A model generated the notes under the pieces. It was not told the origin of the DNA, made no database searches, and saw only the letters and a program-made list of their open reading frames with translations. Below, one piece after another: positions 1 through 6,372 of a stretch of 8,062 nucleotides of DNA; within the stretch, counting starts at the first letter, position 1; each line of letters opens with the position of its first letter. Source of the DNA: Flavobacterium sp. (lineage in GTDB: Bacteria; Bacteroidota; Bacteroidia; Flavobacteriales; Flavobacteriaceae); NCBI GenBank assembly GCA_024709705.1, contig JANJWE010000037.1, positions 1 to 8,062 of the forward strand, written 5' to 3'. The position numbers and the translations under genes were made by a program.

Positions 1-50
1 AGCCCAACGGCGTAAAAAGTTTGATGTTTTGATAAGTTTAAATTTTCCAT
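1..50 (-). CDS. hemA: Glutamyl-tRNA reductase, N-terminal fragment (runs off the left edge)
   Basis: Only the first 16 codons and two bases of a 17th are in the window. They read MENLNLSKHQTFYAVGL from an ATG at 50 to 48. The FYAVGL segment following a short polar leader matches the start of flavobacterial glutamyl-tRNA reductases, where it forms the first strand of the catalytic domain. The enzyme reduces glutamyl-tRNA to glutamate-1-semialdehyde with NADPH, the first committed step of C5-pathway tetrapyrrole synthesis. The assignment rests on this short match plus context: the gene is divergent from an AraC regulator that leads an operon with hemH and hemJ. No catalytic residue is visible. 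Identity is likely but not proven from so few residues. Confidence 0.72.
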   Translation of the reverse strand, partial: MENLNLSKHQTFYAVG

Positions 51-74
51 AAATTCACTTTCCTAAAAGTTCAA

Positions 75-82
75 CAAAATTA
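75..82 (-). promoter_or_regulatory. hemA: Candidate -7 element for hemA
   Basis: On the minus strand this reads TAATTTTG, a match to the Bacteroidota -7 consensus TAnnTTTG, and would place the transcript start near position 69, about 20 nt before the hemA ATG. A second match, TAGGTTTG, lies at 97 to 90 and is an alternative. Neither has a clear -33 TTTG at the usual spacing. For the 75-82 element, the place where the -33 box should lie is occupied by the proximal copy of the 13-bp direct repeat, consistent with activator-dependent transcription. This is inference from consensus matching only. Confidence 0.4.
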
Positions 83-102
83 TTAGTAACAAACCTATAA
101 AA

Positions 103-136
103 GTATCGCTCAAAGTTCTTTTTGTATCGCTTGAAG
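103..136. promoter_or_regulatory. Imperfect 13-bp direct repeat, 21-bp period: candidate AraC-family operator
   Basis: Two copies, GTATCGCTCAAAG at 103-115 and GTATCGCTTGAAG at 124-136, agree at 11 of 13 positions and start exactly 21 bp apart, about two helical turns. Direct half-sites with this spacing are the usual target of dimeric AraC-family activators, and an AraC-family gene lies immediately downstream. The GC-bearing ATCGCT core stands out from the AT-rich surroundings. The pair sits between the two divergent promoters, ending 40 bp before the regulator's -7 element and starting 20 bp from the 75-82 hemA -7 element. The repeat is seen directly; the operator role is inferred. Confidence 0.55.
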
Positions 137-176
137 ATATCACAATCCAAAAAATAGATTTCAACGTAATTTCTCT

Positions 177-184
177 TATATTTG
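177..184 (+). promoter_or_regulatory. Candidate -7 element for the araC-hemH operon
   Basis: TATATTTG matches the Bacteroidota -7 consensus TAnnTTTG exactly. It would start transcription near position 190, giving a leader of roughly 85-90 nt before the preferred ATG at 278. The -33 region around 152-157 has no obvious TTTG, so the promoter may be weak or depend on an activator bound at the upstream direct repeat. Confidence 0.45.
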
Positions 185-209
185 TAGCATTGACAATACT
201 TTTAAATTT

Positions 210-240
210 ATTTGTTTAGAACAATTCTAAATAAACAAAT
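210..240 (+). repeat. Inverted repeat in the regulator's leader
   Basis: The 9-bp arms ATTTGTTTA (210-218) and TAAACAAAT (232-240) are perfectly complementary. Inside them is a shorter 4-bp pair, AGAA (218-221) with TTCT (225-228), so two alternative small hairpins are possible. It lies between the candidate promoter and the preferred ATG at 278, so it could fold in the 5' untranslated RNA or act as a palindromic protein site. The arms are A/T-rich and the folding would be weak, so chance is possible. Confidence 0.35.
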
Positions 241-277
241 TTCAAGTTGTTCAAATTACATACGAAAAAATGTCGCT

Positions 278-1144
278 ATGGGTTCACAAGAAGAAATAAA
301 AATTGAAGACGATTTTATTTTAATACGGTTTCAAAACGATTCTAACGAAGTTATTCGTTTTGAAAGACAAGTATCTACGGGCTTAATTCAATTTCATTTT
401 GGATTAAAAGGGAAAGCCAAATTTATATTCAATCAAGGCAATTATGCGTTAGAAATGAAAGAGGAAAAATCTCTTTTACTCTACAACCCGCAAAAAGAAT
501 TACCGGTTCACTTGGAAATTGCACCCCAATCTTGGATAATTTCCGTTTTGGTTTCCATTAAAAAGTTTCATACTTTATTTTCTAAGGAAGCCGAGTATAT
601 TCCGTTTTTAAGTGAAAATAACAGGGAGAAAAAATACTACTCAGAGGAGAATATCAGTCCATCTATGGCCATTGTGTTGAATCAAATTTTTCACTACAAT
701 TTAAATGCCTCTATAAAAAATCTTTATTACAAGGGCAAGGGTTATGAACTCTTAAGTTTGTACTTTAACCGCAGTGAAGACCCCAATGCCGAACATTGTC
801 CTTTTTTGATTGACGAGGAAAACGTATTGAAAATAAAAAAAGCCAAAGAAATCGTAATTGCCAATATGGCCGAACCGCCCGGACTACAGGAATTGGCCGA
901 TCAGGTTGGGCTGAATTTGAAAAAATTGAAATTGGGATTTAAGCAAATTTACGGAGACAGTGTTTACAGTTTTCTTTTTGATTACAAAATGGAATACGCC
1001 CGAAAATTGTTAGACAGTGGCACGTATAATGTAAATGAAGTGGGAATTCAAATAGGTTACAGCACCGCTTCGCATTTTATTGCGGCATTTAAAAAGAAAT
1101 TCGGTACCACTCCGAAAAAATATTTAATGTCGTTATCGAGTTAG
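278..1144 (+). CDS. AraC-family transcriptional regulator (PchR-like C-terminal domain)
   Basis: A cytoplasmic DNA-binding regulator of 288 residues from the preferred start. The N-terminal part, about residues 1-170, looks like a cupin-type ligand-binding or dimerisation region (short beta-rich stretches around 15-95). The C-terminal AraC/XylS domain spans about 185-286. Its first helix-turn-helix is near 202-223 (LQELADQVGLNLKKLKLGFK) and its second near 252-280, with the typical GYSTASHFIAAFKKKFG and TPKKY ending. The LKLGFKQIYG wording resembles PchR-type siderophore or iron regulators. The frame is open back to a TTG at 212, but that codon lies inside an inverted repeat and the extra 22 residues look non-conserved, so the ATG at 278 (MGSQEE) is preferred. 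It is 23 nt from hemH and divergent from hemA, suggesting control of heme synthesis by iron, heme or a porphyrin. The ligand is unknown. Confidence 0.88.
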   Translation: MGSQEEIKIEDDFILIRFQNDSNEVIRFERQVSTGLIQFHFGLKGKAKFIFNQGNYALEMKEEKSLLLYNPQKELPVHLEIAPQSWIISVLVSIKKFHTLFSKEAEYIPFLSENNREKKYYSEENISPSMAIVLNQIFHYNLNASIKNLYYKGKGYELLSLYFNRSEDPNAEHCPFLIDEENVLKIKKAKEIVIANMAEPPGLQELADQVGLNLKKLKLGFKQIYGDSVYSFLFDYKMEYARKLLDSGTYNVNEVGIQIGYSTASHFIAAFKKKFGTTPKKYLMSLSS

Positions 1145-1167
1145 AAAATAAAAATCGCTATAAAAAA

Positions 1168-2205
1168 ATGAAAAAAGGAGTTTTATTAATCAATCTTGGT
1201 TCACCGGATAGTCCAGAGCCCAAAGATGTTCGTAAGTATTTAGATGAGTTTTTGATGGATGAACGTGTCATTGATGTTCCCTATCTGTTGCGGGTGCTAT
1301 TGGTACGAGGAATTATTTTAAATACACGTCCGAGAAAATCGGCAAAAGCATATAAAAAGATTTGGTGGGAAGAAGGTTCGCCCTTAATTGTACTTTCCAA
1401 AAGGTTACAAGATAAGATTCAAAAACAAGTGAGTGTTCCACTCGAATTAGCCATGCGATATGGAAATCCCAGTATTGAATCGGGATTGAAAAACTTATAC
1501 AATCAAGGAATTAAAGAGGTTTTATTAGTGCCTTTATATCCTCAATTTGCTATGGCTACCACAGAAACCATTTTAGTTTTAGCCGAAAAAATCAGAAAGG
1601 AACAATTTCCGGATATGAATTTCACCATTGTTCCGGCATTTTATAACCAACCGGATTATGTTCGCGATTTATCCAATTCTATTCAAGAATCTTTGACTGC
1701 TTTCCAACCGGATTATTTACTATTTTCCTATCACGGAGTGCCGGAAAGACACATTAAAAAATCGGATATAACAAAAAGTCATTGTAAAATTGACGGTTCA
1801 TGTTGTCAAACAGCCTCTGAGGCTCATGCCTATTGTTATCGACACCAATGTTATGAAACCACGCGTCAAGTTGCCGCTTTTTTGAATTTAGAGGAAGGAA
1901 AATTTAGCACTTCTTTTCAATCCCGTTTAGGTCGTGACCCTTGGTTACAACCCTATACAGATGCCACTATTGATGGTTTGGCTCAAAAAGGGATAAAAAA
2001 ACTCGCCGTTGTTACTCCGGCTTTTGTTTCTGATTGTTTGGAAACGTTAGAAGAAATTGGCATGGAAGCCGCTCACAGCTTTAAGGAAAATGGGGGAGAA
2101 GAATTTTTATCTATCCCGTGTTTAAATGATAGAGAAGATTGGGTAAAAACCCTAAGTAGATGGATTGATCAATGGGCTTTTGCCGAAATGGAAACCCGTA
2201 AATAA
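1168..2205 (+). CDS. hemH: Ferrochelatase
   Basis: Inserts ferrous iron into protoporphyrin IX to make protoheme, the last step of the protoporphyrin-dependent pathway. At 345 residues it is of usual bacterial length. Family signatures run in order: GVLLINLGSPDSP at the N-terminus, ETILVLAEKI region near 133-142, SYHGVPERH at 187-195 with the expected catalytic His189, SFQSRLGRDPWLQPYT at 249-264, and TPAFVSDCLETLEEI at 283-297 with the expected active-site Glu292. Between SYHGVPERH and the CYETTR segment is an insertion carrying Cys206, 212, 213, 223 and 228, which might bind an iron-sulfur cluster as in some bacterial ferrochelatases. No transmembrane segment is evident. The ATG follows an A-rich leader. 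Its TAA overlaps the next gene's ATG by one base (TAATG), indicating translational coupling. Confidence 0.97.
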   Translation: MKKGVLLINLGSPDSPEPKDVRKYLDEFLMDERVIDVPYLLRVLLVRGIILNTRPRKSAKAYKKIWWEEGSPLIVLSKRLQDKIQKQVSVPLELAMRYGNPSIESGLKNLYNQGIKEVLLVPLYPQFAMATTETILVLAEKIRKEQFPDMNFTIVPAFYNQPDYVRDLSNSIQESLTAFQPDYLLFSYHGVPERHIKKSDITKSHCKIDGSCCQTASEAHAYCYRHQCYETTRQVAAFLNLEEGKFSTSFQSRLGRDPWLQPYTDATIDGLAQKGIKKLAVVTPAFVSDCLETLEEIGMEAAHSFKENGGEEFLSIPCLNDREDWVKTLSRWIDQWAFAEMETRK

Positions 2206-3548
2206 TGACAAAATCGTCAGGAGCATTAGGTACCAATGATATTAAGCAACTCTTAATAAAACAAGCCGTTCCGGCCTCAATCGGTATATTATTTATGTCT
2301 ATTAATATTTTAGTAGACACCATTTTTGTGGGCCAATGGATTGGTTCGCTGGCTATTGCTGCTGTAACAGTTGTATTACCCATTACCTTTTTAATTTCTT
2401 CGTTAGGAATGGCTATTGGAATTGGCGGAAGTTCCATCATATCCAGAGCTTTAGGAGCTAAAGACAAAGAAAAAGCCTATCGGACATTTGGCAATCAAAT
2501 CATGATGACCCTGATTTTAGCCTTATTTTTTGTAGTGATTGGTTTTTTATATGCTAATGAAATTTTATTGCTTTTTGGAGCCAACGGAGAAATCATGAAT
2601 CCGGCAAAGGAATTTTTCTTTCCGGTATTAATTGGGGTACCTTTTTTAGCCCTCTGTATGATGGGAAACAATGTAATTCGTGCCGAAGGGAAAGCCAAAT
2701 TTGCGATGATGGCAATGATAATTCCGGCTTTTGGAAATATTTTTCTTGACATTGTTTTTATCAAATTTATGAATTTGGGAATGTTTGGAGCCGCTTTGGC
2801 TACAACGATTTCCTACTTCATGTGTTTTGTTTTTATACTTTGGTTTTTTATCAAAAAAAGCGAATTAAAACCCGCTGCTCATCACTATCGATTTGATTTT
2901 TCAATAGTAAAAGAAATCTCTTCATTAGGGTTGGTAACTTTTTCTCGTCAAGGAGTGGTGAGTATTTTGGCCATTATTGTCAATCACACATTGTTTGTTT
3001 ACGGAGGAGAACATTCGGTTGTGGTTTACGGAATCATCAGTAGAATGTTAATGTTCGCTTTGTTTCCCATACTGGGTATTACACACGGTTTTTTACCGAT
3101 AGCCGGATACAATTATGGTGCAGAAAATTATTCGCGTGTCAAAGAAACCATTTCCATTTCGATCAAATATGCTGCTCTTTTAGCAACTTTAATTTTCTTG
3201 ATCATTTTATTTTTTGCACAACCAATTGTGGCTGTTTTTACTAATGATTTAGATGTTATAAATGAAACCCCTAATGCCATGCGTTGGGTTTTTGCAGCTA
3301 CGCCAATTATAGCTCTACAACTTATAGGGGCAGCTTATTTTCAGGCCGCCGGAAAAGCAATTCCGGCATTACTACTCACGTTAACAAAACAAGGGTTTTT
3401 TCTCATTCCGTTAGTTCTTATTTTGCCAAAATATTTTGGTATTTTTGGTGTATGGGTAGCATTTCCCATTGCCGATGTTTTATCAACATTAATAACGGCC
3501 TATTTTTTGCGAAGAGAAATGACCACCAAATTAATTGAACAAGCCTAA
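2205..3548 (+). CDS. MATE-family efflux transporter (MepA-like)
   Basis: An inner-membrane antiporter of 447 residues, the usual MATE length, with about 12 hydrophobic segments in two six-helix halves joined by a polar stretch near 217-235. Family features include VDTIFVGQWIG at 37-47, GGSSIISRALGAKDKEKA at 74-91, NNVIRAEGKAKFAMM near 155-169, GITHGFLPIAGYNYGA at 291-306 and FQAAGKAIPALLLTLTKQG near 379-397. These resemble the MepA branch, which exports cationic drugs in exchange for Na+ or H+. The true substrate cannot be read from sequence. Its placement between hemH and hemJ, overlapping hemH by one base and abutting hemJ with no gap, suggests co-expression with heme synthesis and makes a porphyrin, heme or related compound a candidate substrate. 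That is inference only. Confidence 0.93.
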   Translation: MTKSSGALGTNDIKQLLIKQAVPASIGILFMSINILVDTIFVGQWIGSLAIAAVTVVLPITFLISSLGMAIGIGGSSIISRALGAKDKEKAYRTFGNQIMMTLILALFFVVIGFLYANEILLLFGANGEIMNPAKEFFFPVLIGVPFLALCMMGNNVIRAEGKAKFAMMAMIIPAFGNIFLDIVFIKFMNLGMFGAALATTISYFMCFVFILWFFIKKSELKPAAHHYRFDFSIVKEISSLGLVTFSRQGVVSILAIIVNHTLFVYGGEHSVVVYGIISRMLMFALFPILGITHGFLPIAGYNYGAENYSRVKETISISIKYAALLATLIFLIILFFAQPIVAVFTNDLDVINETPNAMRWVFAATPIIALQLIGAAYFQAAGKAIPALLLTLTKQGFFLIPLVLILPKYFGIFGVWVAFPIADVLSTLITAYFLRREMTTKLIEQA

Positions 3549-4091
3549 ATGGAAACATACAACTACATCAAAGCATTGCATCTCATTTTTGTAGTCACTT
3601 GGTTTGCCGGACTTTTTTACATCGTTCGATTGTTTGTATATCATGCTGAAGCAAAACAAAAACCCGAACCGGAACAAAGTATTTTAATCAAACAATACCA
3701 ACTGATGCAATACCGGCTGTGGTACATTATAACTTGGCCTAGTGCTATTTTGGCAAGTTTTTTCGCTTTCTGGTTGTTGTATTTAATTCCCGCTTGGTTA
3801 GAACAAAATTGGATGTGGGTAAAACTCGGATTTGTATTTCTTCTCTATGTTTACCATTTCAAATGTCATTTGATTTTCAAAGATTTACAATCCAATTTGG
3901 TAAAGCATAGTTCTAATTTTTTTAGGTTATGGAACGAAGGAGCTACTCTAATTCTTTTTGCCGTTGTATTTTTGGTTATTTTGAAAAACGCCATAAATTG
4001 GATTTACGGAGTAGTTGGAATAATTCTATTTTCTATATTAATCATGTTAGGATATAAATTCTATAAAAATTACAGAGAAAGAAAAAATTGA
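3549..4091 (+). CDS. hemJ: HemJ-type protoporphyrinogen IX oxidase (CopD/UPF0093 family)
   Basis: An integral membrane protein of 180 residues that oxidises protoporphyrinogen IX to protoporphyrin IX, the step just before ferrochelatase, in bacteria without HemG or HemY. It has four clear hydrophobic segments (about 8-30, 58-80, 88-104, 132-148) and a possible fifth at 150-168. Conserved HemJ positions visible are the KALHLIFVVTWFAGLFYIVRLFVYH block with His11, Arg27 and His32, the WVKLGF segment with Lys92, His103/His107, and RLWNEGATL at 126-134 with Glu130. It starts directly after the MATE stop codon and overlaps the kinase gene by 3 to 4 bases. Co-occurrence with hemH in one operon supports the role. 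The shorter membrane-only layout excludes a full CopD copper protein. Confidence 0.9.
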   Translation: METYNYIKALHLIFVVTWFAGLFYIVRLFVYHAEAKQKPEPEQSILIKQYQLMQYRLWYIITWPSAILASFFAFWLLYLIPAWLEQNWMWVKLGFVFLLYVYHFKCHLIFKDLQSNLVKHSSNFFRLWNEGATLILFAVVFLVILKNAINWIYGVVGIILFSILIMLGYKFYKNYRERKN

Positions 4092-5572
4092 TACCCTTAT
4101 TACAAATAAAAAAACTGTCTCTTCGAACTAGAATTTTCATTTCTATGATTTTTCTAACCATTATTTCATCCGTATTGATAGCATCGGTATCCATTTTTCA
4201 ATTTAGAAGAGAAGCCAAGATTTACCACGAAGAGCGTTTAGAACGTAAAGAAAATGCAATTAAAGAACACATTGCCTACGTTTTAAACACCACAACATAT
4301 CCGTTAACCACCGAAAACATTCCGCTTATATTTAAAGACAAAATCTATGAAATGGCTGATATTCATAGCCTTCAGATAAGTTTTTTCGATTTAAAAGGAA
4401 ATCTTTTAAAGTCATCAAAAGCTTCCTTTGCAGTTGACAACAATCCAAAACCTATAGACGAATTTATTATCAAAATTGTAGAGTCAAGTATTGATAAAAG
4501 ATATGTAGAGGTCAAAGAAATAGACGGGATCAAGCATTTATCCTCTTATAGTGAAATAAAAGACACGCAATTCAAGCCCTTGGCTATTCTCAATTTACCC
4601 TACATTGAAGATGATGGATATTATGAAAGAGAACTTCGTAAGTTTTTAATTCGTTTTGGGCAAGTGTATCTATTTATGTTGATACTCTCCGGCTTTATTG
4701 CTTATTTTCTATCACAATACATCACAAAATCATTAAAAACCATTTCAGATAAACTCACCGAAACTCATTTATCTAAAAATAACAAAAAAATTGAACTGGA
4801 AGCTAGTAGCCGTGAAATTGAACTTTTAATAGATGCCTATAACAACATGGTGGATCAATTGGAAGAAAGTGCTGTCAAGTTGGCCCAAAGTGAAAGAGAA
4901 GAAGCTTGGCGAGAAATGGCCAAACAAGTAGCTCACGAAATAAAAAATCCTTTAACACCGATGCGACTAACGGTTCAAAGTTTTCAACGGAAATTTGACC
5001 CTAATGATCCGGAAATTTCCAAAAAACTAGACGATTATACCAAAACCATTTTACAACAAATAGACACCATGAGTGCTGTAGCCAATGCATTTTCAAATTT
5101 TGCATCAATGCCGGCTCAACAAAATGAACAAATAGATTGTGTTAAAGTTATTCAATTGGCACTTGAAATTTTCAATGAAAATTTCATTTCCTTTGAAAGT
5201 GATTCTCAAGAAATTTTGATTTATATGGATCGCACTCAACTCATTCGCATAATAACCAATTTGGTAAAAAATGCCATTCAAGCAGTTGAATCTTCTACCT
5301 CAACCCCAAAAATTGAAGTGCATCTTAGCCAAATAGGACAACAAGTTCAAATTAAAGTAACCGATAACGGAATTGGTATTTCAAATGAAAATAAAGCTCA
5401 AATCTTTGAGCCTAAATTTACCACCAAATCCAGTGGAATGGGATTGGGATTGGGAATTATCAAAAAAATTATTGAGAATTACAACGGCACCATTACTTTT
5501 GAATCAGAACAAAATAAAGGAACTACTTTTACCGTAACACTACCTAAACAGACTAACCTTATTAACCAATAA
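4088..5572 (+). CDS. NtrY-like membrane sensor histidine kinase
   Basis: A 494-residue two-pass sensor kinase. A first membrane helix lies at about 15-37, an extracytoplasmic sensor region at 39-186, and a second helix at about 190-209. A HAMP-like linker follows to about 262, a DHp helix pair with the H-box AHEIKNPLTPM (phospho-accepting His283), then the ATPase domain: N-box NLVKNAIQAV (Asn391/Asn395), G1 DNGIGI at 426-431, F-box IFEPKFTTK, and GMGLGLG at 450-456. The H-box wording is NtrY-like, but no PAS domain is seen. All catalytic boxes are intact. The start is a TTG at 4088 whose bases overlap the hemJ stop (TTGA). The next in-frame ATG, codon 20, would cut into the first membrane helix, so TTG is preferred. 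No response regulator gene is in the window, so the partner and signal are unknown. Confidence 0.9.
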   Translation: MIPLLQIKKLSLRTRIFISMIFLTIISSVLIASVSIFQFRREAKIYHEERLERKENAIKEHIAYVLNTTTYPLTTENIPLIFKDKIYEMADIHSLQISFFDLKGNLLKSSKASFAVDNNPKPIDEFIIKIVESSIDKRYVEVKEIDGIKHLSSYSEIKDTQFKPLAILNLPYIEDDGYYERELRKFLIRFGQVYLFMLILSGFIAYFLSQYITKSLKTISDKLTETHLSKNNKKIELEASSREIELLIDAYNNMVDQLEESAVKLAQSEREEAWREMAKQVAHEIKNPLTPMRLTVQSFQRKFDPNDPEISKKLDDYTKTILQQIDTMSAVANAFSNFASMPAQQNEQIDCVKVIQLALEIFNENFISFESDSQEILIYMDRTQLIRIITNLVKNAIQAVESSTSTPKIEVHLSQIGQQVQIKVTDNGIGISNENKAQIFEPKFTTKSSGMGLGLGIIKKIIENYNGTITFESEQNKGTTFTVTLPKQTNLINQ

Positions 5573-5575
5573 TCC

Positions 5576-6358
5576 ATGAATTACGAAAACATTACAATTG
5601 AAAAAAATGGCGAAATTTCAATCATAACTATCAATCGTCCAACAAAGTTAAATGCATTAAACAAAGTTACTATTGAAGAACTGCATCACGCGTTTAAAGC
5701 TGAAGACAACGACAAATCAACCCGTGTTATTATCATTACCGGAAGTGGCGAAAAAGCCTTTGTTGCCGGGGCTGATATATCCGAATTTGCCCATTTTTCT
5801 GTAGAGGAAGGCGGTAATTTAGCCGCTAAAGGTCAAGAATTACTGTTTGATTTTGTTGAAAATTTATCTACGCCGGTAATTGCTGCTGTAAATGGTTTTG
5901 CTTTAGGTGGCGGATTGGAATTGGCCATGTCTGCTCATTTCAGAATTGCTTCTGACAACGCCAAAATGGGGTTGCCCGAAGTTACACTTGGTGTAATTCC
6001 CGGTTACGGTGGAACACAACGTTTACCTCAACTTGTTGGAAAAGGTCGTGCTATGGAGATGATTATGAGTGCAGCTATGATAGATGCCGAAACTGCTAAA
6101 AATTATGGTTTAGTAAATCATGTGGTTCCGCAAGCAGAATTACTAGATTTTGCAAAAGGAATTGCTTCTAAAATTGCAAAAAATTCTCCCGTTGCCATTT
6201 CTAATGCCATTGCAGCAGTGAATGCCAATTATAAAGATGGTGTAAATGGCTATGCAATAGAAATTCAAAACTTTGGAAAATCATTTGGAACAGCTGATTT
6301 TAAAGAAGGAACAACAGCATTTTTAGAGAAAAGAAAAGCCGATTTTAAAGGAGAATAA
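5576..6358 (+). CDS. Enoyl-CoA hydratase (crotonase family)
   Basis: A soluble 260-residue crotonase-fold enzyme, full length for the family. The oxyanion-hole segments AGADISEF (64-71) and NGFALGGGLELA (106-117) are present. Both glutamates used for water addition in mitochondrial enoyl-CoA hydratase have counterparts, Glu115 in GGGLE and Glu135 in GLPEVTLG, followed by IPGYGGTQRL at 141-150. This supports hydration of trans-2-enoyl-CoA to 3-hydroxyacyl-CoA, with a short-chain substrate such as crotonyl-CoA likely; the exact pathway (beta-oxidation, amino-acid or aromatic breakdown) is not determined. The ATG is 3 nt after the kinase stop, so it is probably the last gene of the operon. Its stop is immediately next to that of the convergent HD-domain gene. 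Confidence 0.93.
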   Translation: MNYENITIEKNGEISIITINRPTKLNALNKVTIEELHHAFKAEDNDKSTRVIIITGSGEKAFVAGADISEFAHFSVEEGGNLAAKGQELLFDFVENLSTPVIAAVNGFALGGGLELAMSAHFRIASDNAKMGLPEVTLGVIPGYGGTQRLPQLVGKGRAMEMIMSAAMIDAETAKNYGLVNHVVPQAELLDFAKGIASKIAKNSPVAISNAIAAVNANYKDGVNGYAIEIQNFGKSFGTADFKEGTTAFLEKRKADFKGE

Positions 6359-6372
6359 TCACTTCTCTCCTT
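6348..6372. terminator. Weak stem-loop spanning two convergent stop codons
   Basis: Arms AAGGAGA (6348-6354) and TCTCCTT (6366-6372) are perfectly complementary around an 11-nt loop. An alternative pairing, GAGAA (6351-6355) with TTCTC (6363-6367), leaves a 7-nt loop. The structure includes the TAA of the enoyl-CoA hydratase and the TGA of the HD-domain gene. There is no U-run on the plus strand and only a short T-stretch on the minus strand. It is the only candidate terminator at this junction, but a 7-bp stem is weak evidence. Confidence 0.3.

Noticed and set aside
212..277. Extension of the AraC-family protein by 22 residues to a TTG start
   Set aside because: The TTG lies inside an inverted repeat, close behind the inferred transcript start. 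The added residues have no family resemblance, and the ATG at 278 gives a natural N-terminus.
1153..1162. ATCGCTATA before hemH as a further copy of the operator core
   Set aside because: Only the six bases ATCGCT are shared with the 103-136 repeat, there is no second half-site at 21 bp, and a six-base match is expected by chance in a window this size.
2111..2467. Minus-strand open frame of 118 codons
   Set aside because: It lies antisense to the end of hemH and the start of the MATE gene, both strongly supported by motifs. Its product has no recognisable domain.
2495..2764. Minus-strand open frame of 89 codons
   Set aside because: Antisense shadow of the MATE gene, with composition expected from reversed hydrophobic codons.
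3284..3538. Plus-strand open frame of 84 codons in another frame of the MATE gene
   Set aside because: Wholly inside the MATE coding region, with no motif and unlike a natural protein in composition.
2205..3548. MATE gene as a recent horizontal insertion
   Set aside because: No flanking repeats, remnants of mobile elements or obvious change in composition were seen, and the joins to hemH and hemJ are seamless.
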